Positions 1-9,131 of a stretch of 64,000 bases of DNA are shown one piece after another (the stretch's first letter is position 1; each line of letters begins with the position of its first letter). The notes below the pieces were generated by a model. The model saw only the letters and a list, made by a program, of their open reading frames with translations, made no database searches and was not told the DNA's origin. The position numbers and the translations under genes were made by a program. Source of the stretch: an uncultured Prevotella sp. (GTDB taxonomy: Bacteria > Bacteroidota > Bacteroidia > Bacteroidales > Bacteroidaceae). The stretch lies in assembly GCA_937889855.1 (NCBI GenBank), contig CALBYK010000206.1:1-64000 (forward strand), in the 5' to 3' direction.

Positions 1-232
1 TGTACTTAGCACCTGTGAAAGCCTCTTCAGGATTTACAGTGTAAGTAACATTCACACCTGGGAAGGCGCACTGCTGAATCTCGTCGAATACACCGTGAAC
101 ACCCGGCTCATAGATATCATAAAGACAGATGTTAGGAGTAAGACCGAGCATAAGAGCGCTCTGTACCATGTTAGAACCAATCATGCCGCCGGCACCGACG
201 ATCACGAGTTTCTCGTTAGATAAAAATGCCAT
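1..232 (-). CDS. mdh: malate dehydrogenase, N-terminal part (runs off window)
   Basis: Partial gene; 77 codons are visible from the start codon at 232-230. The product begins MAFLSNEKLVIVGAGGMIGSN, with the Rossmann-fold NAD-binding glycine motif GAGGMIGSN near residues 13-21, then a segment typical of the lactate/malate dehydrogenase family (LTPNICLYDIYEPGV). The enzyme interconverts malate and oxaloacetate with NAD in the cytoplasm. Family and function rest on this N-terminus only, so the malate rather than lactate assignment is an inference from the Bacteroidota-like sequence. A promoter-like element lies about 100 bases upstream, leaving a long 5' leader. Confidence 0.85.
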   Translation of the reverse strand, partial: MAFLSNEKLVIVGAGGMIGSNMVQSALMLGLTPNICLYDIYEPGVHGVFDEIQQCAFPGVNVTYTVNPEEAFTGAKY

Positions 233-336
233 AATAAATAAGTTATTATATAGTTATATAAATATGTTATTCGCATCCGCCGCAACGAGGATTATGCCAC
301 ATGCCGTGGCTCGTCTTATATTTGCGGTTGACATTG

Positions 337-344
337 CAAAGATA
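337..344 (-). promoter_or_regulatory. -7 promoter element for mdh
   Basis: On the minus strand the sequence reads TATCTTTG, a match to the Bacteroidota -7 consensus TAnnTTTG. GTTG lies 19 bases upstream as a possible -33 element. It implies an mdh leader of about 100 nt. Confidence 0.6.
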
Positions 345-441
345 CAATTTTTTTGAAAGATACCAACTATTCTGCACTATTTAAAGTGTTGTTTATTCTT
401 AAAATTTGGCACTCTTCCTTTCATTTTATCGCAGCGTGATT

Positions 442-2649
442 TCAGACAAGCACAATCCTGCCTTCTTTCACCATGGCTTCGGTCCTGCCGCCCGTGCGCA
501 ACCTTCCGAAAAGTATCTCGCGCATAAGCAGCGGCTTGAGCATGGAGTTGACTATACGGTCTATCTCGCGTGCGCCATATTCTGGAGAGAAGCCCTTGTC
601 AAGCAACAACTCCCGCGCATCGTCACCCACTGTAAGTTCCACTTTCTTGGCAGCAAGCTTGTCGGCAAGTTGCCGTAGCGACTTGTCGAGTATCATTTCC
701 GCCATATGCCGGTCCATGTCGTTGAACACCACGGTGTCGGTAAGACGGTTGATAAACTCCGGCTTGAACGTCTTCTTCACCTGCGCGAGCATCGCCTCTC
801 CGCGCGACACGCCACCGGCGAACCCAATGCTTGCCCTCGAGGCATACTGCGCCCCGGCGTTTGACGTCATGATGATTATGACGTTTCTGAAATCGGCCTT
901 CTGTCCACGGTTGTCGGTGAGTGACGCATAGTCCATTATCTGCAGGAAGATGTTGTATATGTCGGGATGAGCCTTCTCTATCTCGTCAAACAGCAGCACA
1001 CAGTTTGGCGACTTGCGTATGGCGTCAGTGAGCAGTCCGCCGTCCTCATAGCCCACATATCCCGCAGGCGAGCCTATGAGCTTTGCCACGGCATGCTTCT
1101 CGGCATACTCACTCATGTCAAACCTCACGAGCCTCACCCCGAGCAGAGCGGCAAGCTGCCGCGCCACCTCTGTCTTGCCCACACCGGTAGGCCCGACAAA
1201 CAGCAGGCTCGCGAGCGGCTTCCGGTCGTCGGCAAGCCCCGCCTTTGCCATCTGCACAGCCTCTGCCACTCGCTCAACGGCACTGTCCTGGCCGTATATC
1301 TCGCGACGCATGTCGCTGGCAAGCGTCTTCAGGGCGTCGTTCGACTGCACCTTGAGGGCGGCAGCGTCAATCTTGCACATCTTGGCAAGAATATCTGCGA
1401 GCAGTTGCCTGTTGACAGTCTGGCTCTTCTGCGCCACAAGCGGGTGGGTCTCGCGGTAAGCTCCAGCCTCATCAATGAGGTCAATTGCCTTGTCGGGCAG
1501 AAAGCGGTCGCTGATATGGCGTGACGTCGCCTCCACCGCATACTCCATTGTGCCCGGTGCATACCTCACCCCATGAAACGTCTCGTAGCCTTTCTTCAAT
1601 CCTTTGAGTATAGCCACGGCATCGGCCTTTGACGGCTCGCTGACGTCAATCTGCTGAAACCGCCGCACGAGCGACTTCTGCTTGGCAATATACCTGTTGT
1701 ACTCGTCGTATGTTGTCGAGCCGATAAACCTTATCTGTCCGTTTTCAAGATAAGGCTTGAGCATGTTCGACGCGTCGAGCGAGGAGTCGCCATTGCGTCC
1801 CGCCCCCACCAGGTTGTGTATCTCGTCAATATAGAGTATGGCTCCGCCCTCGCCGGCGAGTCCCTCCATCACCTGCTTGATGCGCTTCTCGAAATCGCCG
1901 CGAAACTGCGTCCCGGCAACCATCGTGCCCATGTCCATCATGTACACGCGCGCCCCGCGCAGCCGTTTCGGCACATCGCCCCTCTCTATCATTGCAGTCA
2001 GGCCATACACAAGCGCAGTCTTGCCGACGCCAGGCTCGCCCACGTGCAGCGGGTTGTTCTTGTCCTTGCGGCAAAGCACCTGTATGGTGCGTTCTAGCTC
2101 AGCCTTGCGCCCGATTAGCGGGTTGTGCCTGTCGTACGTGTCGTTCAGACACGTCACCAGCTCACGCCACGGGGCCTGCCTGCCGGGCTGCCCGTCAGCG
2201 TCCGGCCCGGTGTTGCCAGCATCATAACAATCGACAAGGGCTGCCATAAACTGCCCTTTAAGCCCATCAGTGGCAGCCTCAAGCATGTAAGCTGCATTTG
2301 AGTCGTTGAGCATAAACATAGCCGCAACGATATGCGGCACATCGAGCACGTCCACCTCTGCATACGTTGCCTGCTTTATTGCGGTGTCCATAAGCTGCGT
2401 GAACTGCTCCGAGCCTTCTATCTCATATCTCACGCCATCGGGCACGCGCTCCAATGTAGCCATGAAGCGGTTGAGGTCATCGTGCATGTCCTCAGGAGCG
2501 CTTGCTATCTCCTCCAGCGCCATGTTGAAAGCCTCCTGCTCACAGAAGGCATAAAGCAGATGTTCGGGAGTTACAAACTCATGCCTCCATTTACTGCACA
2601 ACTCGATGGCACGCTGTATGGCTATTGCCGTATTTTGGCTGTTCTTCAT
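442..2649 (-). CDS. clpA: ClpA, AAA+ unfoldase of the ClpAP protease
   Basis: 735 residues, close to the usual ClpA length. Order of parts: Clp N-domain repeats (about 1-140); AAA domain 1 with Walker A GEPGVGKT (204-211) and Walker B IDEIH (274-278); AAA domain 2 with Walker A GPTGVGKT (486-493) and Walker B LFDEIE (about 553-557). An IGF tripeptide at 608-610 sits where ClpX and ClpA carry the IGF/IGL loop that docks on ClpP, so this should be a protease partner rather than a ClpB-type disaggregase. No ClpB middle coiled-coil is seen. It is the last gene of an aat-clpS-clpA operon, starting 19 bases after clpS ends. It unfolds ClpS-delivered substrates and feeds them to ClpP; clpP is not in the window. 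Confidence 0.96.
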   Translation of the reverse strand: MKNSQNTAIAIQRAIELCSKWRHEFVTPEHLLYAFCEQEAFNMALEEIASAPEDMHDDLNRFMATLERVPDGVRYEIEGSEQFTQLMDTAIKQATYAEVDVLDVPHIVAAMFMLNDSNAAYMLEAATDGLKGQFMAALVDCYDAGNTGPDADGQPGRQAPWRELVTCLNDTYDRHNPLIGRKAELERTIQVLCRKDKNNPLHVGEPGVGKTALVYGLTAMIERGDVPKRLRGARVYMMDMGTMVAGTQFRGDFEKRIKQVMEGLAGEGGAILYIDEIHNLVGAGRNGDSSLDASNMLKPYLENGQIRFIGSTTYDEYNRYIAKQKSLVRRFQQIDVSEPSKADAVAILKGLKKGYETFHGVRYAPGTMEYAVEATSRHISDRFLPDKAIDLIDEAGAYRETHPLVAQKSQTVNRQLLADILAKMCKIDAAALKVQSNDALKTLASDMRREIYGQDSAVERVAEAVQMAKAGLADDRKPLASLLFVGPTGVGKTEVARQLAALLGVRLVRFDMSEYAEKHAVAKLIGSPAGYVGYEDGGLLTDAIRKSPNCVLLFDEIEKAHPDIYNIFLQIMDYASLTDNRGQKADFRNVIIIMTSNAGAQYASRASIGFAGGVSRGEAMLAQVKKTFKPEFINRLTDTVVFNDMDRHMAEMILDKSLRQLADKLAAKKVELTVGDDARELLLDKGFSPEYGAREIDRIVNSMLKPLLMREILFGRLRTGGRTEAMVKEGRIVLV

Positions 2650-2668
2650 TCTTGTAGGTTTATTGTTT

Positions 2669-2971
2669 TTATTCTGGCTTACACTCCAACTGGAGCGGAA
2701 AGTTATGCTCGCGTGCCATCATTGTCGCCTTACGCATCTTCGACACTGCGATGTCGTATGTGTAGACCCCCACAACGGCGCTGCCCTCATGGTGCACGCT
2801 GAGCATGAGAGCCTCAGCCTCTGCCTCCGACTTGAAGAAGACAGACGTAAGCACGAGCACGACAAAATCCATTGTCGTGAAGTCGTCGTTGTATATTATC
2901 ACCTTGTAACGGCGCGGCTGCTGCAAGTCGGTGTGTGAGCGGTCGCGCACGGAAGTTTGTTGTCCGGGCAT
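2669..2971 (-). CDS. clpS: ClpS, N-degron adaptor
   Basis: 100 residues, normal for ClpS. After a short flexible N-terminus comes the diagnostic segment YKVIIYNDDFTTMDFVVLVL (22-41). Asn28-Asp29-Asp30 and Met34 match the positions that hold the alpha-amino group and gate the hydrophobic pocket in known ClpS. HH at 60-61 matches the conserved histidine of the pocket. ClpS binds proteins with N-terminal Leu, Phe, Tyr or Trp and hands them to ClpA. It lies between aat and clpA with gaps of 37 and 19 bases, so co-transcription is likely and the neighbours confirm the role. Confidence 0.96.
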   Translation of the reverse strand: MPGQQTSVRDRSHTDLQQPRRYKVIIYNDDFTTMDFVVLVLTSVFFKSEAEAEALMLSVHHEGSAVVGVYTYDIAVSKMRKATMMAREHNFPLQLECKPE

Positions 2972-3008
2972 TTTCTATATATGTATTTGATATATGTTTG
3001 TTCGTTTA

Positions 3009-3674
3009 TCAGAAATCAACGTCATTGACTATTGACATGTATTCCTTATAAGATATGTATCGTCCGCCCATTGACTTGAGATGCGGTGTCTCAAACTGGC
3101 AGTCTATCATCCGCCCGCCATTCTGCCGCATGAACCCCGCGAGCCATATGAGCGCCACCTTGCTGGCGTTTGGCACAAGCGAGAACATGCTCTCGCCAAA
3201 GAAGCACTTGCCTATCGACACACCGTAGAGTCCGCCGACAAGCCTTTGCTCCACGTCGTCCCACACCTCCACGCTGTGGGCCATTTCCTGGCGGTGCAGC
3301 TCGGTGTAGGCATCAATCATATCCTTGCCCAGCCATGCCCCCTCCTCGTCTATGCGCAGCTTGGAGCAGTTGCCTATCACGCTGTCAAAGTCGGCGTCGA
3401 TGGTACAGCGGTAGCGGCCTGCGTTGCGGTTGAAGAACGTGCGCATGGAGTGCGACACGTGTATCTCGTCCGGGAAGATGACGAAACGCTTCATCGGGCA
3501 GTACCACATTATCTCCTTGCAGTCGCGGAACGAGTACCATGGGAATATGCCGTTGCTGTAGGCAAGCAGCAGTCTGTCCACGCTGAGGTCGCCGCCTACA
3601 GCGAACAACCCGTCGGGGTCGCCAAGCAGCGGATTAGGAAAAGCAATGCGTTTTTTGTCAAGTCTGTATATCAT
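3009..3674 (-). CDS. aat: leucyl/phenylalanyl-tRNA--protein transferase
   Basis: 221 residues, typical of Aat. The family segment FPNPLLGDPDGLFAVGGDLS (13-32) followed by RLLLAYSNGIFPWYS is clear. Aat transfers Leu or Phe from charged tRNA to proteins with an N-terminal Lys or Arg, creating primary N-degrons that ClpS recognises. It is the first gene of the aat-clpS-clpA operon. A TAnnTTTG-like box ends only 4 bases before the ATG, so the message may be leaderless or nearly so. Divergent from the outer membrane protein gene at 3894. Confidence 0.96.
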   Translation of the reverse strand: MIYRLDKKRIAFPNPLLGDPDGLFAVGGDLSVDRLLLAYSNGIFPWYSFRDCKEIMWYCPMKRFVIFPDEIHVSHSMRTFFNRNAGRYRCTIDADFDSVIGNCSKLRIDEEGAWLGKDMIDAYTELHRQEMAHSVEVWDDVEQRLVGGLYGVSIGKCFFGESMFSLVPNASKVALIWLAGFMRQNGGRMIDCQFETPHLKSMGGRYISYKEYMSIVNDVDF

Positions 3675-3678
3675 ACTG

Positions 3679-3686
3679 CAAAAGTA
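3679..3686 (-). promoter_or_regulatory. -7-like element of the aat-clpS-clpA operon
   Basis: Minus strand TACTTTTG fits TAnnTTTG. The only upstream TTTG (3711-3714) is 24 bases away, longer than the usual 19-20. The box ends 4 bases before the aat ATG. Confidence 0.45.
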
Positions 3687-3824
3687 TAAAAATTAGCTCT
3701 GTAATAACGACAAAGGAGCCGAGTTTTTGAACAAAATACCTTTCTTACAGATGAATTTATGTCATCCGTCAGAGTAAACGGACAACAAAACAGAGAAACC
3801 GAATAATAAATGTTTACATTTTGC

Positions 3825-3855
3825 TTTGCCGCAAAACCTTTTTGCCATAACTTTG
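3825..3855 (+). promoter_or_regulatory. sigma-ABfr-type promoter of the outer membrane protein gene
   Basis: TTTG at 3825-3828, exactly 19 bases, then TAACTTTG at 3848-3855: a perfect match to the Bacteroidota housekeeping promoter. It leaves a leader of roughly 35 nt before the ATG at 3894. Confidence 0.85.
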
Positions 3856-3893
3856 CAACCAGCAATATTACTATAAATCAAAATACAATTGGT

Positions 3894-4487
3894 ATGAAAA
3901 AGATTTTTCTCACAGCAGCAGTGATGCTTGCCTCTGTAGCGTCTTACGCACAGCATGCAGTTGGTTCAGTGACTTTGCAGCCCAAAGTGGGCTTGAACAT
4001 CGCCTCACTCACAAAGAGCGACGGTGCCGACCCGCGCTTCGGTGTTGCGGCAGGTGCCGAGTTTGAGTATCAGGCTACCGACATCTTCAGCATCAGTGCC
4101 GGCTTAATGTACTCCATGCAGGGCAACAAGTACGACACAGACATCCTCCACAAGACAGTAACCGCCACCAACAAGCTTGACTATATCAACATCCCTATCC
4201 TTGCGAACGTATACGTCGTGAAGGGTCTTGCCGTGAAGCTTGGCGTACAGCCAGGCTTCAAGGTTAACGACAAGGTGAGCTACTCGGTAAGCGACCTTGG
4301 CGGTAACGAGGTAGACACCGACAAGGCTGAGACGTTCGACTTCTCCATTCCTGTAGGCCTTAGCTATGAGTATTCCAACGTGGTGCTCGACGCCCGCTAC
4401 AACTTCGGCTGCACAAAGGTCAACAAGAATGTCGACCCGCGCAACAGCGTGTTCCAGATTACACTGGGCTATAAGTTCGACCTTTAA
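3894..4487 (+). CDS. outer membrane beta-barrel protein (PorT/OMP_b-brl family)
   Basis: 197 residues. I chose the ATG at 3894 because the product then begins with a clean signal peptide (MKKIFLTAAVMLASVASYAQ); a longer frame from 3810 would include the promoter. The mature part has alternating aromatic/hydrophobic beta-strands such as FSISAGLMYSMQG and VVLDARYNFGC and ends in a strand, VFQITLGYKFDL, whose terminal aromatic pattern suits outer membrane barrels. It resembles the small 8-stranded porin-like proteins common in Bacteroidota. The ligand or function is unknown. Monocistronic: strong promoter upstream, terminator hairpin downstream. Confidence 0.85.
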   Translation: MKKIFLTAAVMLASVASYAQHAVGSVTLQPKVGLNIASLTKSDGADPRFGVAAGAEFEYQATDIFSISAGLMYSMQGNKYDTDILHKTVTATNKLDYINIPILANVYVVKGLAVKLGVQPGFKVNDKVSYSVSDLGGNEVDTDKAETFDFSIPVGLSYEYSNVVLDARYNFGCTKVNKNVDPRNSVFQITLGYKFDL

Positions 4488-4526
4488 TTAATCGCTCCGG
4501 CACGTCATGCGTGCCATAACCCCGCA

Positions 4527-4571
4527 AGAGGGTGCGCCAGCCTGCAATGCCTGCGGCTTGGCGCACCCTCT
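4527..4571. terminator. bidirectional terminator hairpin
   Basis: Perfect 13-bp stem: AGAGGGTGCGCCA (4527-4539) pairs with TGGCGCACCCTCT (4559-4571), followed by a T-rich run on the plus strand. It sits between the convergent outer membrane protein gene and the macA-like gene and probably serves both. Confidence 0.85.
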
Positions 4572-4578
4572 TTCCCTT

Positions 4579-5685
4579 TTATTCCTTCTTCACCATCTGC
4601 GGTCCCCTGACGGTGTCCTTCATCGTTATTCCGCCTTTTATCTCTATGTTTATGCCATCAGAAAGTCCGGTTGTCACCTTGCGCCGCTCGTAAGTTTTCT
4701 TGTCGCCCTCGCCCTTGACTACATACACATACGTGTTGTCGCCCTCAAACTCGATGGCACTCTCCGGCACCGACACCACATTCCTCGCCTCAGCCAGCAC
4801 AATCTCGGCGTTGGCGCTGTAGCCCGAGCGTATCTGCTGCCCGCTTACAGGCACATGCACGGCGGCCTTTATCTCAAACTGGTTGGCACCGTTCTGGTCG
4901 GTAGCCTTTGGCGAGATATATTCAAGGCGCGCGTCAAACTTCAGGTTCTGCAACGCGCCGATGGTTATCTTCATGTCCATGCCCGGGACAAGTCGTCCCA
5001 CCTCCGTCTCGTCAATGTTGCCGCGGAAGATGAGGTCGCCCATGTTTGCCACCGTGGCGATGGTCGTGCCGTCGTTGAACGTGTTGGCAAGAATGACAGA
5101 GTTGCCCACCTTGACGGGGATGTCAAGGATGAGTCCGGTGACTGTTGAGCGCACAAGAGTGGACGATGCCGAGGCGTTCGACCTTGACACTCCGTCGCGT
5201 ATAACCTCAAGATTGTCCTGAGCCGCAGCCACCTCCTCGCGCGCCTGCCGCCATGCCTGCGCTATCTTGTCGTACTCGTCGGCCGACACGAGTCCCTTGT
5301 CGAAGAGTATCTTCTCGCGCTCGTAGTCGGTACGCGCCTGCTTCTCGTTGATGCCGGCAAGCCTCACGCGCGACTGTGCCGAGCTGAGCGAGCCCATGTC
5401 CGGGATTACCTTCACCTTTGCTATCACCTCCCCGGCCTCGACCTTCTCTCCAGCCTCCTTCAGTATCTCGGTGATGATGCCCGAAATCTGCGGCTTCACG
5501 TTCACCTCGTTGCGCGGCTCTATCTTGCCCGTGATGACGGTGGTCTTGCGTATGTCCATGCGCTTGGGTTGGAACTCGTCGTACACCACCGGTTGCGGGC
5601 GCGACTTGACATAGAGGAAAACAAACGTTCCCACAAAGATGATGGCTACAAGAGCCATGAGGATAAATTTGAAGTATCGTTTCAT
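4579..5685 (-). CDS. periplasmic adaptor (MacA/HlyD, RND-type membrane fusion protein)
   Basis: 368 residues. An N-terminal membrane anchor (about 7-26, ILMALVAIIFVGTFVFLYV) is followed by a biotinyl-lipoyl-like half (KPQISGIITEILKEAGEKVEAG...), a coiled-coil hairpin (about 100-160, rich in Q, A, E, R), the second lipoyl half and a beta-barrel/membrane-proximal domain. The family links an inner membrane ABC or RND pump to a TolC-type outer membrane channel. It is the last gene of a set of ATPase, two FtsX-type permeases and adaptor, so a MacAB-like exporter is the best reading. No TolC homologue is encoded here. Substrate unknown. Confidence 0.9.
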   Translation of the reverse strand: MKRYFKFILMALVAIIFVGTFVFLYVKSRPQPVVYDEFQPKRMDIRKTTVITGKIEPRNEVNVKPQISGIITEILKEAGEKVEAGEVIAKVKVIPDMGSLSSAQSRVRLAGINEKQARTDYEREKILFDKGLVSADEYDKIAQAWRQAREEVAAAQDNLEVIRDGVSRSNASASSTLVRSTVTGLILDIPVKVGNSVILANTFNDGTTIATVANMGDLIFRGNIDETEVGRLVPGMDMKITIGALQNLKFDARLEYISPKATDQNGANQFEIKAAVHVPVSGQQIRSGYSANAEIVLAEARNVVSVPESAIEFEGDNTYVYVVKGEGDKKTYERRKVTTGLSDGINIEIKGGITMKDTVRGPQMVKKE

Positions 5686-5725
5686 TGTTTTTTAATGGGA
5701 TTTATATTTTTTTTGGTGAAAATGG

Positions 5726-6973
5726 CTATTCGTCACGCATTGCGTCCACGGGCTTGATGTGCATTGCCCGCAGCGCCGGGGCAAGCCCCGCAAGCACGCC
5801 GAGGAAAGACAGCAGGACGACAGCGCTGACGGCAGTCCAGAAGTCAATTTGGAAATGCGCCGACACCACACCGTCCTTGGTGTTTGCCATCTCCAGCGCC
5901 TGTAGTATGGCCACGACAAACAGTATGCCGCTCATTCCCGCCACCGACGTGAGCAGAATACTCTCCTCGATGATTTGCGAGAGTATGTCGCGCGGTGTGG
6001 CTCCGATGGCACGGCGTATGCCAATCTCTGTAGTGCGCTCCCTCACCGTCACCATCATGATGTTCGACACACCTATCGCTCCCGCCAGCAGCGTGCCTAT
6101 TCCCACAAGCCATATAAGGATGTTTATGCCGCGGAACATGTTGTCTACCATTGAGAACATCATCTCCGTGTTGAACACCATGACTCCTTTCTCGTCCTTA
6201 GGGTCAACGTCATGCGCCTGTGCTATGACATCGCGTATGCGGCCAGTGATGGCACTCATCGTCACGCCAGGCTGTCCGGTGACGCATATTATGTCCACCG
6301 TCTCACCGCGGTTGTATATCTGCTGCACGAGCGAGAGTGGCATGAAGATGGCCTGTTCGTCGTTGCCGTTGACGTTCATGTTGCCGTCGGAATAGTTCAC
6401 GCCCACGACGCTGAAGTAAACGGAGTCGATGCGTATCACCTCGCCACACGGATTGCCACCTTTCGGGAACAGGTTCTTGTACACCTGCTTGCCTATGACG
6501 CACACCTTGCGCCCCTGGCTGACGTCCATCTGGTTGATGTACCTGCCGTAGAGGATTCTCGGCTCGCTGACACGCTGCATGTCGGGCAGGATGCCCTTGA
6601 CGATGCCCGACGCGGACCGGTCGCCGTGGGTGGCGTTGGCTCCCCAGCGCGATATCGCCGGAGTGACGACATCAAGCTCGGGTACATGTGCCCTCAGCCG
6701 CTTTACGTCGGTATAGGTGAGGTTCCACTGCCGTCCCTTGCGGAATCCGTGGTAGGCCTTGGTTGTGGGCTGCGCCCACACAAGCGCCGAGTTGGTGGCG
6801 AAACCAGCGAGGCTGTTGTTGAGCATCCCCTTCAGTCCGTCGCCCCCGCCGACAAGCCCGACGAGCATGAACACTCCCCAGAACACGCCGAAACCAGTGA
6901 GAAACGTGCGCGACTTGTTGCGTGACAGCACGTCAAGGATTTCGCGCAGGCGGTCGATGTCGAATTTTAGCAT
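5726..6973 (-). CDS. MacB/FtsX-type ABC permease (second of pair)
   Basis: 415 residues. One N-terminal transmembrane helix (about 22-45) comes after a short cytoplasmic start, then a large periplasmic MacB_PCD-like domain, then three C-terminal helices of the FtsX family. The stretch SNIMMVTVRERTTEIGIRRAIGATPRDIL is diagnostic. It lacks an ATPase domain and should pair with the permease encoded just upstream and the separate ATPase at 8370-9089. This is the MacB-like arrangement with split subunits, common in Bacteroidota. It starts 95 bases after the other permease ends and is followed 40 bases later by the adaptor. Confidence 0.92.
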   Translation of the reverse strand: MLKFDIDRLREILDVLSRNKSRTFLTGFGVFWGVFMLVGLVGGGDGLKGMLNNSLAGFATNSALVWAQPTTKAYHGFRKGRQWNLTYTDVKRLRAHVPELDVVTPAISRWGANATHGDRSASGIVKGILPDMQRVSEPRILYGRYINQMDVSQGRKVCVIGKQVYKNLFPKGGNPCGEVIRIDSVYFSVVGVNYSDGNMNVNGNDEQAIFMPLSLVQQIYNRGETVDIICVTGQPGVTMSAITGRIRDVIAQAHDVDPKDEKGVMVFNTEMMFSMVDNMFRGINILIWLVGIGTLLAGAIGVSNIMMVTVRERTTEIGIRRAIGATPRDILSQIIEESILLTSVAGMSGILFVVAILQALEMANTKDGVVSAHFQIDFWTAVSAVVLLSFLGVLAGLAPALRAMHIKPVDAMRDE

Positions 6974-7068
6974 GGTTGTTGTTTTGTTGTTTTCAGGCCA
7001 GACAAGCCTTGACGAGCCATCTTTAAGCCTTCTTATATATATTTGCCAATCTGTTTTGTCTATTATTG

Positions 7069-8331
7069 CTACTCACTTCTGAGCGCCTCTATCGGCCTTA
7101 TCCTTGCCGCCTTGCGTGCCGGGATGAGCCCTGCAACGGTTCCGGCGACAATCATCAGCACCGTGGCCTGCACGCATATGCCTATGCCGACGGTTGGGTC
7201 AACAAATATCTTTGCCTGGAACAGTCCGTTGTCCACGTTCGTGTGGCCTATGGTGGCGTCCATGTACTGCGTGGCGGCAATTCCAAGCACCATACCTATA
7301 TAGCCAAAGAAGGTGGTGATGGTGACACTCTCTATGATGATGAGCCTCAGGAGCGACCACGGCTTGGCTCCTATGGCCTTGCGTATGCCAAACTCATGTG
7401 TGCGCTCCTTGACGGTGATGAGCATGATGTTCGACACGCCCACGATGCCCGAGAGCAGCGTCAGTATGCCCACCACCCACAAGGCTGTGCGTATGACGGC
7501 AGTTGCCGTGTTGAGCTGTATGTCCTGCGTGAACCGGTTCCATATCCACACGGAGCTCCCGTCGTCGGGCGCGGCGCGGTGGTTGCGGTTGACGCGTGCG
7601 CGGTAGGCGTCCTCGAATTTCTCGTTGTCCTGCTCAGTCTTAAGCCCGTGGAACGAGAACACGATGTTGCCCGTCTTGTCGCCGCTGCTGTAGATGGAGC
7701 GGAACGTGGTGAACGGAATGAACGCGTCGTTGCCCATTGTGCTCTTGTCGCTATCGTATATCCCGACAACGGTGAAGGCAAGGTTGTCCACCTTGACGAC
7801 ACGTCCCTCAAGGTTGAGCGGGGCCTGCGGCATAAGCTCTTTCGCCATGTTGAGCGAGATGACGAGCGACTTGCGGCGGTCGCGCATGTCGATTTGGTTG
7901 ACGAAGCGTCCCGCGAGCATGTCGCGCTTGTTTATCTCCACGTCGTTGGGATAAACGCCGCTGACGTTCACCCCCGTAGAGTAGTTGTCGGCACAGGCTA
8001 TGGTCTGTCCTTGCTTATCGAGCTCGGCTCCCACGCCGTCTATGTAGGCAGCGAATCCCTCGCGCGTGATGGCAAGGTCCTTGTCGTCAAGCTCTATGGG
8101 GCGTCCCTCCCCGAGTCCGTCGTATGCCTTTGACGTCTGTCCGCCGAAAATGGTCATTGAGTTGGTGAGCACCTTCATGCGGTTGCCCATGATGCCGTTG
8201 ATGAGCCCGTTGCCGGCGCCGAGAAGCACAATAAGTATGAATATGCCCCACGCCACGGAGAATCCGGTCAGCGCCGTGCGCAGCCTGTTGTGCCTTATGG
8301 TGGTCCATATCTCGTTGAAAATGTCGCGCAT
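7069..8331 (-). CDS. MacB/FtsX-type ABC permease (first of pair)
   Basis: 420 residues, same topology as its neighbour: N-terminal helix (about 20-42), periplasmic domain, three C-terminal helices. It carries the family stretch SNIMLITVKERTHEFGIRKAIGAKPWSLL. The two permeases are paralogous but clearly diverged, which suggests a heterodimer rather than a recent duplication. The gene lies 38 bases downstream of the ATPase. Likely role: mechanotransmission-type export of a lipoprotein, peptide or drug from the periplasmic side together with the adaptor. Substrate not deducible. Confidence 0.92.
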   Translation of the reverse strand: MRDIFNEIWTTIRHNRLRTALTGFSVAWGIFILIVLLGAGNGLINGIMGNRMKVLTNSMTIFGGQTSKAYDGLGEGRPIELDDKDLAITREGFAAYIDGVGAELDKQGQTIACADNYSTGVNVSGVYPNDVEINKRDMLAGRFVNQIDMRDRRKSLVISLNMAKELMPQAPLNLEGRVVKVDNLAFTVVGIYDSDKSTMGNDAFIPFTTFRSIYSSGDKTGNIVFSFHGLKTEQDNEKFEDAYRARVNRNHRAAPDDGSSVWIWNRFTQDIQLNTATAVIRTALWVVGILTLLSGIVGVSNIMLITVKERTHEFGIRKAIGAKPWSLLRLIIIESVTITTFFGYIGMVLGIAATQYMDATIGHTNVDNGLFQAKIFVDPTVGIGICVQATVLMIVAGTVAGLIPARKAARIRPIEALRSE

Positions 8332-8369
8332 AAATAAGAAAACACTTTACGTTTAATACATTGCAAATG

Positions 8370-9089
<720 letters not shown>

Positions 9090-9131
9090 ATACCTATTAG
9101 ACTTGTTTTGTTGTTGAGAAGTTGCGTGCCG

